From Mycolicibacterium austroafricanum (GTDB taxonomy: Bacteria > Actinomycetota > Actinomycetes > Mycobacteriales > Mycobacteriaceae): a stretch of 64,000 nucleotides of DNA. Location of the stretch: contig NZ_HG964450.1 of NCBI RefSeq assembly GCF_000612725.1, positions 528,034-592,033 on the forward strand. Direction: 5' to 3'. Positions within the stretch are counted from its first letter, which is position 1. Every line of letters begins with the position of its first letter. A program made the position numbers and the translations under genes. This document shows positions 8,322 through 16,548 of the stretch, piece after piece. Below the pieces are notes generated by a model. The model was not told where the DNA came from, made no database searches, and saw only the letters and a list, made by a program, of their open reading frames with translations.

Positions 8322-9722
8322 CTAGAAATTGATCATGTGGCCGACCAGGCCGTGGAAGCATTCCTGCATCGCCTCGGACAGGGTCGGGTGGGTGTGCACG
8401 TTGCGGGCGAGTTCGTTGGCGGTCAGGTCCCACTTCTGCGCCAGCGTCAGCTCGGGCAGAAGCTCGGAGACGTCGGGGCCGATCAGGTGCCCGCCGAGCA
8501 GCTCGAGGTGTTTCCTGTCGGCGACGAGCTTCACGAATCCGGTCGGGTCACCCAGTCCGTGGGCCTTGCCGTTGGCGGTGAACGGGAACTTCGCGACGAC
8601 GACGTCGTAGCCCTCGTCCTTGGCCTGCTGCTCGGTCAGGCCGAAGCTGGCGACCTGGGGCTGGCAGAACGTGGCACGCGGCAGCATCCGGTAGTCGCCC
8701 AGCGCCAGCGTCTCGGCACCGGCGATGGTCTCGGCGGCGACCACCCCCATCGCCTCGGCGACGTGGGCGAGTTGCAGCTTGGCGGTGACGTCGCCGATCG
8801 CGTAGATGTGCTGGACGTTGGTGCGCATGTAGTCGTCGATGCCGATGGCCCTGCGGTCGGTCAGTTGCACGCCCGTCGTCTCCAGGCCGAAGCCCTCGAC
8901 GTTGGGGGCGAACCCGATGGCCTGGAGCACCTTGTCGGCCTTGAGTTCGTCGGTCTTGCCGTCCTTGGAGACCGTGACCGTGACCGTCGAACCATCATCT
9001 TGGATCTTCTCGACCTTGGTGCCGGTCAGGATCTTCACGCCCAGCTTCTTGTACTGCTTCTCGATCTCCTTGGAGACCTCGGCGTCCTCGTTGGGCAGTG
9101 CGCGCGGCAGGAACTCCACGATCGTGACGTCGACGCCGTAGTTCTTCATCACGTACGCGAACTCCATGCCGATCGCCCCGGCGCCGGCGATGACGATCGA
9201 ACCTGGCAGCTCCCGCGACAGGATCTGATCCTCGTAGGTGACCACGTTCTCCGACAGCGAGGTGCCGGGCACCAGCCGGGTGCTCGAGCCGGTCGCGATG
9301 ATCGCGTTGTCGAACTCGAGCTTCTCGGTTCCGCCGTCGTTGAGATCGACTTCGATGCTGTTGGGCCCGGTGAACTTGCCGTAGCCGTGGATCTCGGTGA
9401 TCTTGTTCTTCTTCATCAGGAAGTGCACACCGGCGACACGGCCGTCGGCGACCTTGCGGCTGCGGTCGAACGCGGCGCCGTAGTCGAAGCTCGCCTCCCC
9501 GCTGATCCCGAACGTCTTGGCTTCCTTGGTGAAGATGTGCGCCAGTTCGGCGTTGCGCAGCAACGCTTTCGACGGGATACACCCGACGTTCAGGCACACG
9601 CCGCCCCAGTACTTGGGTTCGACGATGGCGGTGCTCAACCCGAGCTGGGCGGCGCGGATAGCCGCGACGTAACCTCCGGGACCGGCTCCGAGAACAACGA
9701 CGTCATAGTGGGTCACGTTCAC
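8322..9722 (-). CDS. lpdC: Dihydrolipoamide dehydrogenase
   Basis: The 466-residue flavoprotein is the E3 component of the pyruvate and branched-chain dehydrogenase complexes, and in mycobacteria it also serves peroxynitrite reductase. The FAD motif GAGPGGYVA is near residues 12-20. The redox disulfide is Cys43/Cys48 in [14 protein letters not shown] second Rossmann motif [10 protein letters not shown] binds NAD, and the catalytic His-Glu pair is in HTHPTLSE near the C-terminus. ATG 9722 gives MNVTHYD; a GTG two codons later, matching the M. tuberculosis start, is equally possible. Two small membrane-protein genes lie upstream on the same strand. Confidence 0.97.
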   Translation of the reverse strand: MNVTHYDVVVLGAGPGGYVAAIRAAQLGLSTAIVEPKYWGGVCLNVGCIPSKALLRNAELAHIFTKEAKTFGISGEASFDYGAAFDRSRKVADGRVAGVHFLMKKNKITEIHGYGKFTGPNSIEVDLNDGGTEKLEFDNAIIATGSSTRLVPGTSLSENVVTYEDQILSRELPGSIVIAGAGAIGMEFAYVMKNYGVDVTIVEFLPRALPNEDAEVSKEIEKQYKKLGVKILTGTKVEKIQDDGSTVTVTVSKDGKTDELKADKVLQAIGFAPNVEGFGLETTGVQLTDRRAIGIDDYMRTNVQHIYAIGDVTAKLQLAHVAEAMGVVAAETIAGAETLALGDYRMLPRATFCQPQVASFGLTEQQAKDEGYDVVVAKFPFTANGKAHGLGDPTGFVKLVADRKHLELLGGHLIGPDVSELLPELTLAQKWDLTANELARNVHTHPTLSEAMQECFHGLVGHMINF

Positions 9723-9751
9723 ACCCTATCGGGCGCGGCAAGACGGGCGGG

Positions 9752-10141
9752 CTACCTGGCGATCCATTCGAACACGTAGGCGCCGTACAGCACCGCTGCA
9801 CCGACGGCCGCGGCCAACGGCGCCGACATCATCGCGATCGCGGTCGCCGCGACACCCGGCCGGTCCTGCACCATCGCGGTCAACAGGCTGCCGACGATGC
9901 AGGCCACCACGAACACCAGCACCGCGAAGACCGGCACGGCTTTGTCCGGCGAGTGGTACCACCAGTAGTACAGCCCCGCCCCGGCCGCGGCCGCGACGAT
10001 CCACATACCGGCGACGACGAGCACGAACCGCCAGCGGCCGACGGACTGCGCCGCCGCGGGGACGACGACCGGCTGCGCGGGTGGCCGCGGCAGTTCGTCG
10101 GCGTACGCCGGGTCGTCGAGCGCGATCTGGTCCTCAGACAC
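9752..10141 (-). CDS. Small membrane protein (Rv0461-like)
   Basis: The 129-residue protein has a soluble Pro-rich N-terminus (about 1-35) and three hydrophobic helices at about 38-60, 70-92 and 100-123. The GTG start 10141 overlaps the stop of the upstream gene by 8 bp (GTGTCTGA). It lies between lpdC and another small membrane gene, as Rv0461 does. It has no catalytic motif and its function is unknown. Confidence 0.75.
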   Translation of the reverse strand: MSEDQIALDDPAYADELPRPPAQPVVVPAAAQSVGRWRFVLVVAGMWIVAAAAGAGLYYWWYHSPDKAVPVFAVLVFVVACIVGSLLTAMVQDRPGVAATAIAMMSAPLAAAVGAAVLYGAYVFEWIAR

Positions 10142-10412
10142 CGGTGGCCACCTGAATCGCGGTCAGCGCCCCGAACCATCCCGGACCGATGGCCAGGACC
10201 ATGGCCCCGACGGCGGTCATCCACCGCCGGTTCGAGAACAGGATCGTCAGCATTCCGACGATGCTGGGCACACCGATCACCAGGCCGATGGCGAGGTCGG
10301 GCCGGATCGTGGCGGTGATCTCGACGGCCGCCAGCAGCGCCGCCATCATGCCGAGAGCGACGCCGATGATCATCACTCCGGCCAACACCGATGCTCGTGG
10401 CAGCGGGATCAC
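10134..10412 (-). CDS. Small hydrophobic membrane protein (Rv0460-like)
   Basis: The 92-residue protein is almost entirely hydrophobic, with helices at about 10-32, 38-58 and 68-88. The segment EITATIRPDLAIGLVIGVPS joins the first two. GTG 10412 is chosen because the sequence upstream loses hydrophobic character and becomes Arg/Ser rich. It overlaps the next gene by 8 bp, so the two are probably co-translated. The function is unknown. Confidence 0.65.
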   Translation of the reverse strand: MIPLPRASVLAGVMIIGVALGMMAALLAAVEITATIRPDLAIGLVIGVPSIVGMLTILFSNRRWMTAVGAMVLAIGPGWFGALTAIQVATGV

Positions 10413-10466
10413 GGTTCCGACGATAACGCCGCGACCGCCGCAAATCGGGGCGGCGCGCCCTAGCAC

Positions 10467-10525
10467 GGAATAGCAATCCGGGTTGCTGCTGGGGCGGCTG
10501 CTTTCACAGCCAGGAACGCTATTCC
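10467..10525. other. Nested inverted repeats after the DUF779 stop
   Basis: GGAATAGC (10467-10474) pairs with GCTATTCC (10518-10525) around an inner hairpin AGCAA-TCCGGG-TTGCT (10472-10487). The right arm overlaps the DUF779 stop codon. It may end the minus-strand operon. The stem is interrupted, so the call is weak. Confidence 0.3.
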
Positions 10526-11013
10526 GGGACGGGGATCGCGCACGCGTCGACGGCCTGGGCCTCGGCGACGACGTGTGTGCCGTTCGACACCGGCCGTTCG
10601 CCGCGTTCGTAGGCCGCACCGGTCACCGAGGGCACGGCGTCGAGGGCGCGGTTCTCCTCTTCGGTGAACGCACGCCCCCGCGACAGGAAACGCTTGCCCT
10701 CGGGTGCTTCGAGGCTGAACCCGCCGCCGCGGCCGGGAACCACGTCGATCACCAGCTGGGTGTGTTTCCACGCGTCGAACTGCGGACCGGAGATCCACAC
10801 CGGCACCCCGTCCCCGACATCGAGCACGGCGAGAAGCACGTCGCGGTCGCCGACCAGGAACTCCCCGTCGGGGTAGCACATCGGCGACGAGCCGTCGCAG
10901 CAGCCGCCGGACTGGTGAAACATCAACGCGCCGTGCCGGTCCTGCAGGCTGCGCAACAGTTCGGCGGCGGCCTCGGTCACCAGTGCCCGGTTCGGTGCGT
11001 CCACGACGGTCAT
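10519..11013 (-). CDS. DUF779 protein
   Basis: The 164-residue cytosolic protein belongs to the DUF779 family (Rv0459-like). The conserved Cys-rich segment HQSGGCCDGSSPMCY is near residues 32-46, followed by PVWISGPQFDAWKHTQL. The cysteines suggest metal or cofactor binding. From memory, DUF779 genes often neighbour acetaldehyde or alcohol dehydrogenases, and in M. tuberculosis the neighbour is an aldehyde dehydrogenase. None is adjacent here. Instead its ATG overlaps the stop of the GAF regulator gene (ATGA), with GGAGGA upstream, so the two are translated together. The function is unknown. Confidence 0.85.
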   Translation of the reverse strand: MTVVDAPNRALVTEAAAELLRSLQDRHGALMFHQSGGCCDGSSPMCYPDGEFLVGDRDVLLAVLDVGDGVPVWISGPQFDAWKHTQLVIDVVPGRGGGFSLEAPEGKRFLSRGRAFTEEENRALDAVPSVTGAAYERGERPVSNGTHVVAEAQAVDACAIPVPE

Positions 11014-12335
11014 TGTCCTCCATGGGTTGTCGCCGGCGCACCCGCCATTCGGGCAGTGCGGATCGCGGGTGCGTTCGACGGTGGGAGCAGCAGGCACCGG
11101 TCGGCGGGATACCGGACGGACAACTCGATCGACGCGGCGAACCGGTACGGCTGGGCGGCAAGGATTCCGGCGAACTGCTTGCGCAGCCGCGACATCTCCG
11201 CGCGCACGGTCACCACCTTCGACCGGTCGCCGTAAAGGTCCTCGGCCAGTTGCGGCGCCGACCGGCCCTGGGGTGAAAATGCCAGCGCGCAAAGGATTTC
11301 CGCGTGACGCAGCGAAAGGTCATGACGCCAGCTGCCGAACGCGCCGGCCATGATCAGCGACGGCGTGTCCGGGTCGCTGACGTCGAGCGTCACCTGCGAC
11401 GGCCGGTCCTGCTCGGCCCCGCCCTCGGCGTCATCCCCCTTGGCCGGCCGCACGAGCCAACCGCCGGGCAGCGGCTCGACGGCGCACATGCCCAGCGTCG
11501 CCAACCGCACCCGCCCCGGCCCCAGCCGTTCGGGCAGCAGGATCCGGTTGTGCAGCGGCATCGCGTCGACGGCGGCCACCCAGCCGTCGGTGTCGACGGC
11601 CAGCGCCGGGCTGCCCATCCGCGCCAGGATCGGGGCGGCGAGCGCACGCAACCGGTTCAGCGTGCGGTCGTGCTCCTGGCGCAGGTGCGATTCAGCGAGC
11701 CGGGCCACGGCGTCGACGAGGGCGACGGTCGTCGGGTGCACCGTGGCAGCCGGGCCCGACACGTCGACGACGCCGATGACCTGACTTGTCCTCGGATCCC
11801 GGATCGGCGCCCCTGCGCACGTCCACGAGTGATGGCTGCGCAGAAAGTGTTCGGCCGAGAACACCTGGACGGCGCGCTGGGACACCAGCGCGGTGCCGAT
11901 GGCGTTGGTCCCGACAGCACCCTCGCCCCAGTTCGCGCCCTCGATGAAACCGAGTCGGTCAGCGTTCATGAGCACCGACGGCGATCCGGAGCGCCACAGC
12001 ACCCGGCCCTTCGCGTCGGCGACCACCAGGATGTTCTCCCCGTCGGCGACCAGCGACTCCAGCCCGCGGGAGATCTCGTCGAGCACGTCCATCAGCCCCG
12101 ACGACCGGCGCAGCATCTCCAGCCCGCCCATCTCCACCACCGTGGTGTCGGGTCCTCGGTCCTGCATGCCGCTGGCGATCAGCCGCTGCCAGGACTCGCC
12201 GATGACCTCCCGGGGCCGGGCGGGCGCGCGATGGCCGGCCATCGTCGCGTCGTAGACGGCGGACATCAACCGCGCGTAGCTGCGCGGGTCCTCGCCGACG
12301 GCGACGGCCGGTTCAGGCACGGGTGGGCCTTGCAT
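11010..12335 (-). CDS. GAF-domain transcription activator (AcoR-like, no sigma54 domain)
   Basis: The 441-residue protein starts at ATG 12335. Its N-terminal half resembles AcoR-type regulators: a variable region, then a GAF domain (about 90-230) with ANWGEGAVGTNAIGTAL and FLRSHHSWTCAGAPIRDP. It lacks the AAA+ sigma54-interaction domain. The C-terminus instead has a winged-helix-type segment, ALAFSPQGRSAPQLAEDLYG followed by VRAEMSRLRKQFAGIL. It is the third gene of the minus-strand run dehydrogenase-SDR-regulator-DUF779 and is coupled to DUF779 by ATGA. It probably senses a small ketone, aldehyde or diol and acts at the phased operator at 14267-14307. The ligand is inferred, not shown. Confidence 0.85.
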   Translation of the reverse strand: MQGPPVPEPAVAVGEDPRSYARLMSAVYDATMAGHRAPARPREVIGESWQRLIASGMQDRGPDTTVVEMGGLEMLRRSSGLMDVLDEISRGLESLVADGENILVVADAKGRVLWRSGSPSVLMNADRLGFIEGANWGEGAVGTNAIGTALVSQRAVQVFSAEHFLRSHHSWTCAGAPIRDPRTSQVIGVVDVSGPAATVHPTTVALVDAVARLAESHLRQEHDRTLNRLRALAAPILARMGSPALAVDTDGWVAAVDAMPLHNRILLPERLGPGRVRLATLGMCAVEPLPGGWLVRPAKGDDAEGGAEQDRPSQVTLDVSDPDTPSLIMAGAFGSWRHDLSLRHAEILCALAFSPQGRSAPQLAEDLYGDRSKVVTVRAEMSRLRKQFAGILAAQPYRFAASIELSVRYPADRCLLLPPSNAPAIRTARMAGAPATTHGGQ

Positions 12336-12379
12336 CGAACCCCAGTGTGCCCCGCGCGCGAGCGGTAGGCCAGAGCATC

Positions 12380-13174
12380 TCAGCGGTAGACCAGCCCACC
12401 GTCGATGAGCCCGGATTGCCCCGTCATGTAGTCGGCGTCCGGGCCGGCCAGATACGACACGAACCCCGCGACGTCGTCGGGCGTCTCGGCGCGGCCCAGC
12501 GCGATGCCACCGACGAACTTGTCGTAGGTCTCGCCTTCGGCGGCACCGGTCAGCTCGGCGAACCGCTTGTCGATCTCGACCCACATGTCGGTGCCGACGA
12601 CGCCCGGGCAGTACGCGTTGACGGTGATGCCGTCGGCGGCGTGTTCCTAGGCGGCGGCCTGGGTGAGCGCGCGCACGGCGAACTTGGTGGCGCTGTAGGG
12701 GCCGAGCATCGCGAAGCCGTCGTGGCCTGCGATCGACGAGGCATTGATTATCCTGCTGACTCTTCCTTTATCTTTGTTCTTCAGCTCCTTGAACTTGGCG
12801 ACGGCGGCCTGGGTCCCCCACAGCACCCCGTTGACGTTGATCGCCCACAGCTTCTCGATCTGCTCGGGTGTGACGTCACTGATCGGCCCGACCAGCGCGA
12901 TGCCCGCGTTGTTGACCATGATGTCGAAGCCGCCCAGCGCAGCGGCGGCGTGGTCGACGGCGGCGAAGACCTGCTCGCGGTCACTGACATCGGCGACGAA
13001 CATTGTCGTCTTGCCACCGATCCCGGCGATCTCGTCGGCGACGCCGTCGAGCCCTTCGGGCAGGACGTCGACGAGTGCGATGTCGGCACCGTCACGTGCG
13101 AGCCGCAGCGCGATGCCCCGTCCGATGCCGCGCGCCGCACCGGTGACCAGGGCGACTTTTCCGTTGAGTGTCAT
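12380..13174 (-). pseudogene. Acetoin reductase-like SDR with an in-frame amber codon
   Basis: The 264-codon short-chain dehydrogenase is intact except that codon 176 is TAG (12647-12649). The N-terminal part has cofactor motif TGAARGIG (11-18), NNAG (88-91), a serine pair S146-S147, and Y160/K164 (PYSATKF). After the stop the same frame continues with EHAADGITVNAYCPG, the usual SDR sequence, and ends DGGLVYR. CAG (Gln) to TAG explains the break as a single transition. The truncated 175-residue product would keep the catalytic residues but lose the substrate-binding and dimer region. The family, including acetoin/diacetyl reductases, fits the neighbouring butanediol-type dehydrogenase. A sequencing error or stop-codon readthrough is possible. 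Confidence 0.88.
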
Positions 13175-13177
13175 GGG

Positions 13178-14227
13178 TCAGGCTCCGTTCGGGTCGACGA
13201 GAACTTTCATCTTGGTGCCGGCGTGCAGTGCCTCGAAGCCCTCGTCGACGACGTCGTCGATCGGGATCCGGGTCACCCAGCCGGTGGTGTCGTACTTGCC
13301 CTGCCCCATCAGCGCGATCACCGCTTCGAAGTCGGCGCCGGTGTAGCACAGCGAGCCCTGGATCCGGGACTCGTTCATCACCAGATTCAGAAGCGGTGTC
13401 TCCAGGGGCTTTTCGTAGATCGCGACGCTGATCATCGGCTTTCGCGACCCGACGCAGGCCAGTGCCGTGCTGACCGCAGGGGTTACCCCGGCTGCGTCGA
13501 ACACGGCGTCGGCCCCGTCGCCGCGCGTGTGGTCGGCGATGAACGCCGGCACGTCGACGCTCGTCGGGTCCAGCGTTCTGGCGCCGAGCACCTCGATCGC
13601 GGCGCGCCGCGTCGGCGACGGCTCGACGACGAAGACATCATCAAGTCCTTTGCCGCGCAACGCGAACCACAGTCCGATGCCGATCGGGCCGGCGCCGAAC
13701 ACCATCGCGGTGTCACCGGGGCTCACGTCGCCGAGCGTGGCGGCGTGATAGGCCACCGACATGGGCTCGACGAGTGCGCCGAGTTCCAGCGACACGTTGT
13801 CGGGCAGCTTGTGCAGCATGCTGGTCGGCACCACGGTGTATTCGGCCATGCCGCCGTCGGACATCAGGCCGTGGAAGCCGATCTGCTGACAGACGTTGTA
13901 GTTGCCTGCCCGACACGGTCCGCAGTGGCCGCACTTGTAGATCGGTTCGACCGCGACCCGGTCGCCCTCGCTCCAGCCGGTTACCCCGTCGCCGACTGCG
14001 GCGATGGTCCCGGAGAACTCGTGGCCCATGGTCAGCGGCAACTGCTGGCCGGTCAGCGGGTGCGGTTCGGTGGGCACGAAGATCGGGCCTGCGTAGTACT
14101 CGTGCAGGTCGGTGCCGCAGATCCCGTTGAACCCGACCTTGAGTTTGACGGTGCCCGGACCGGGCTCCGGTTCGTCGACGTCGTCGACTTCGAGCTTGTT
14201 CGGTCCGTAGTAGACAGCTGCTCTCAT
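13178..14227 (-). CDS. Zinc alcohol dehydrogenase, (R,R)-butanediol dehydrogenase type
   Basis: The 349-residue medium-chain dehydrogenase has catalytic-zinc ligands Cys37 (GICGTDLHEY), His69-Glu70 (MGHEFSG) and a downstream Glu. The structural zinc is held by Cys99, Cys102, Cys105 and Cys113. The NAD-binding motif is GAGPIGIG. The YYAGPIFVP and HPLTGQQLPLTMGHE segments are characteristic of 2,3-butanediol dehydrogenases, which interconvert butanediol and acetoin. ATG 14227 faces the divergent monooxygenase across a 119-bp region with a four-site operator. It is first in the operon and is followed after 3 bp by the SDR. The butanediol substrate is a family inference. Confidence 0.9.
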   Translation of the reverse strand: MRAAVYYGPNKLEVDDVDEPEPGPGTVKLKVGFNGICGTDLHEYYAGPIFVPTEPHPLTGQQLPLTMGHEFSGTIAAVGDGVTGWSEGDRVAVEPIYKCGHCGPCRAGNYNVCQQIGFHGLMSDGGMAEYTVVPTSMLHKLPDNVSLELGALVEPMSVAYHAATLGDVSPGDTAMVFGAGPIGIGLWFALRGKGLDDVFVVEPSPTRRAAIEVLGARTLDPTSVDVPAFIADHTRGDGADAVFDAAGVTPAVSTALACVGSRKPMISVAIYEKPLETPLLNLVMNESRIQGSLCYTGADFEAVIALMGQGKYDTTGWVTRIPIDDVVDEGFEALHAGTKMKVLVDPNGA

Positions 14228-14266
14228 AGCCGCATGTCTATGTGAGCGCGGCCACACCCCGAAAGA

Positions 14267-14307
14267 GTTGCAGGGGGTTGCAGCGGCCGTGTGCAACGCT
14301 TCGCAAC
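14267..14307. promoter_or_regulatory. Four-half-site symmetric operator
   Basis: Hexamers GTTGCA (14267-14272), GTTGCA (14277-14282), TGCAAC (14292-14297) and CGCAAC (14302-14307, one mismatch) form two direct pairs in mirror orientation. Starts within each pair are 10 bp apart, one helical turn. The array is centred between the divergent dehydrogenase operon and the flavin monooxygenase gene. This is what a dimeric or tetrameric activator would bind. The GAF regulator encoded in the operon is the obvious candidate. Confidence 0.7.
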
Positions 14308-14346
14308 CCTTGCCAGCAGCGACGCATCCGGTGTGTCCTGGCTCAC

Positions 14347-16179
14347 ATGACATCAACACTTGAGCCGCAGACCACAACCGATCCGACGCCGCAGCAGCGC
14401 GTCGACGCCTGGCTGGCCGACTTCGAGGCCGCGCTGGCCACCCGCGACATCGAACGAGTCGCCGGCATGTTCGCCGTGGACAGCTTCTGGCGTGACCTCG
14501 TGTCGTTCACCTGGAACATCAAGACCCTCGAAGGCCGCGACCAGATCACCGACATGCTGGGTGCGCGCCTGGCCGAGACGGACCCGTCAGGCTTCCGGAC
14601 CCGCGAGCCCGCTGTCCAGGACGGCTCCGGAGAAGACGCGGTGACGTCGGCGTTCATCGAGTTCGAGACAGCCGCCGGTCGCGGCACCGGGCACCTTCGT
14701 CTGAAGGGCGATCAGGCCTGGACGCTGCTGACCGCGCTTCAGGAGCTCAAGGGCCACGAGGAGCGCAAGGGCCCGAGCCGGGTGCTGGGCGCGGTGCACG
14801 GCGACGACCCGGATCCGCGGTCGTGGGCCGAGAAGAAGGCCGCCGAAGATGAGGAGTTGGGCCGATCCATCCAGCCGTACGCATTGGTGATCGGCGGCGG
14901 GCAGGGCGGTATCGCGCTCGGCGCGCGGCTGCGTCAGCTCGGGGTGCCCGCGATCGTCGTCGACCGCCACGAACGCCCAGGCGACCAGTGGCGCAAGCGG
15001 TACAAGTCGCTGTGCCTGCACGACCCGGTCTGGTACGACCACCTGCCGTATCTGCCGTTTCCACAGAACTGGCCGGTGTTCGCACCGAAGGACAAGATCG
15101 GCGACTGGCTGGAGTTCTACACCCGGGTGATGGAGGTGCCCTACTGGTCGAAGACCACCTGCCTGTCCGCCTCGTTCGACGAGGGGTCCCAGACCTGGAC
15201 CGTCGAAGTCGACCGCGACGGTGAACGGCTGACCCTGCACCCGACCCAACTGGTGCTCGCGACCGGCATGTCGGGCAAGCCCAATGTCCCGACGCTGCCC
15301 GGCCAGGACGTCTTCGCCGGCGACCAGCACCACTCCAGCGCGCACCCCGGACCGGACGCGTACGTCGGCAAAAAGGCCGTCGTGATCGGGTCGAACAACT
15401 CCGCCCACGACATCTGCAAGGCGCTCTACGAGAACGGCGTCGACGTCACGATGGTGCAGCGGTCGTCCACGCACATCGTCAAGTCCGACACCCTGATGGA
15501 CATCGGGCTCGGCGACCTGTATTCGGAGCGCGCGCTGGCAGCAGGCATGACGACGGAGAAGGCGGACCTGACGTTCGCGTCGCTGCCGTACCGGATCATG
15601 CACGAGTTCCAGATCCCGCTGTACGACCAGATGCGCGAACGCGACAAGGAGTTCTACGACCGGCTCGAGGCGGCCGGGTTCGAATTGGATTGGGGCGCAG
15701 ACGGTTCCGGGTTGTTCATGAAGTACCTGCGCCGCGGGTCGGGCTACTACATCGACGTCGGGGCCTGCGACATGGTCGCCGACGGCAGGATCAAGCTGGC
15801 GCACGGGCAGGTCGACCACCTGACGGAGAACTCGGTGGTGCTCGCCGACGGCACCGAGCTGCCCGCCGATGTGGTGGTCTACGCGACCGGCTACGGCTCG
15901 ATGAACGGCTGGGCCGCCGACCTGATCGGCCAGGACGTGGCCGACAGGGTCGGCAAGGTGTGGGGTCTGGGCAGCGACACCCCGAAGGATCCAGGTCCCT
16001 GGGAGGGCGAACAGCGCAACATGTGGAAGCCCACCCAGCAGCCCAACCTGTGGTTCCACGGCGGCAACCTGCACCAGTCGCGGCACTACTCGCTGTACCT
16101 GGCGTTGCAGCTCAAGGCACGGTTCGAGGGGATGGCCACGCCGGTGTACGGCCTGCAGGAGGTCCACCACCTGAGCTGA
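14347..16179 (+). CDS. SnoaL/NTF2-like domain fused to flavin-containing monooxygenase
   Basis: The 610-residue protein has an N-terminal NTF2-like domain (about 18-135) and a class B flavin monooxygenase. FAD motif GGGQGG is at 183-188, FxGxxxH at 323-329 (FAGDQHH), and the NADP motif GSNNSA at 348-353. The ATGYGSMNGWA motif is further on. Such enzymes oxygenate ketones, aldehydes or heteroatoms with NADPH and O2. The NTF2 fusion is recurrent in actinobacteria but its role is unclear. ATG 14347 follows the divergent operator region. It ends at a strong hairpin. Being divergent from a butanediol-type operon, it may act on a related carbonyl compound (inference). Confidence 0.88.
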   Translation: MTSTLEPQTTTDPTPQQRVDAWLADFEAALATRDIERVAGMFAVDSFWRDLVSFTWNIKTLEGRDQITDMLGARLAETDPSGFRTREPAVQDGSGEDAVTSAFIEFETAAGRGTGHLRLKGDQAWTLLTALQELKGHEERKGPSRVLGAVHGDDPDPRSWAEKKAAEDEELGRSIQPYALVIGGGQGGIALGARLRQLGVPAIVVDRHERPGDQWRKRYKSLCLHDPVWYDHLPYLPFPQNWPVFAPKDKIGDWLEFYTRVMEVPYWSKTTCLSASFDEGSQTWTVEVDRDGERLTLHPTQLVLATGMSGKPNVPTLPGQDVFAGDQHHSSAHPGPDAYVGKKAVVIGSNNSAHDICKALYENGVDVTMVQRSSTHIVKSDTLMDIGLGDLYSERALAAGMTTEKADLTFASLPYRIMHEFQIPLYDQMRERDKEFYDRLEAAGFELDWGADGSGLFMKYLRRGSGYYIDVGACDMVADGRIKLAHGQVDHLTENSVVLADGTELPADVVVYATGYGSMNGWAADLIGQDVADRVGKVWGLGSDTPKDPGPWEGEQRNMWKPTQQPNLWFHGGNLHQSRHYSLYLALQLKARFEGMATPVYGLQEVHHLS

Positions 16180-16187
16180 GCTGGTGG

Positions 16188-16232
16188 TTTCGGCGTGTTC
16201 GGTAGCGGCTGTCGCAACCGAACACGCCGAAA
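16188..16232. terminator. Bidirectional terminator, 15-bp perfect stem
   Basis: TTTCGGCGTGTTCGG (16188-16202) and CCGAACACGCCGAAA (16218-16232) flank a 15-nt loop. It lies between the convergent monooxygenase (stop 16179) and L7/L12-like gene (stop 16233). The A/T ends give short U-tracts on both strands. Confidence 0.8.
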
Positions 16233-16520
16233 TCACAGGTTGTCGACGATGTCCTTGGACTCCTTGAGGCCCAGGCCGGTCTGCTCCCGCAGCAGCTTGA
16301 TGGCCTGGATCTTCTTACCGGCAAGGGCCAACTGCACGACCTCGGGACTGACCTGCCAGCCACCGCCTCCGGTGGCGGCCGGCGCCGCCTCGGTTTGTGC
16401 GCCCGCGCCGCGCAGCGCCCACTCCAGTGCCGCGACGCGGCGTTCCAGGTCGTCGACCCGGCGGCGCAACCCGCCGTCATCGACATCGTCGACATTGTCG
16501 GACCGTCCGAAGAGTCCCAT
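16233..16520 (-). CDS. Small protein with ribosomal L7/L12 C-terminal-like domain
   Basis: The 95-residue protein starts at ATG 16520. Residues 1-35 include an acidic stretch NVDDVDDGG and a coiled-coil-prone segment RRRVDDLERRVAALEWAL. Residues about 58-95 (VQLALAGKKIQAIKLLREQT, then GLGLKESKDIVDNL) match the C-terminal domain of ribosomal protein L7/L12, which contacts translation factors. The canonical N-terminal dimerisation domain is absent, so it is not the ribosomal protein itself. Its start lies 28 bp from the divergent prolyl oligopeptidase ATG. The function is unknown. Confidence 0.8.
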   Translation of the reverse strand: MGLFGRSDNVDDVDDGGLRRRVDDLERRVAALEWALRGAGAQTEAAPAATGGGGWQVSPEVVQLALAGKKIQAIKLLREQTGLGLKESKDIVDNL

Positions 16521-16548
16521 GCTGGGCGAGTATGGCGCATTGCGCAGA

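Noticed and set aside
12647..12649. TAG as a recoded amino acid such as pyrrolysine
   Set aside because: Mycobacteria have no known pyrrolysine system, and the site fits a simple Gln-to-stop change.
12323..14245. A 640-codon open frame on the plus strand, opposite the SDR and dehydrogenase genes
   Set aside because: It is antisense to genes with clear catalytic motifs and its translation shows no motif. Long antisense frames are common in high-GC DNA because third positions are GC rich.
14587..16236. A 549-codon open frame opposite the flavin monooxygenase
   Set aside because: Same antisense effect. The plus strand has FAD and NADP motifs in order, and the minus frame has none.
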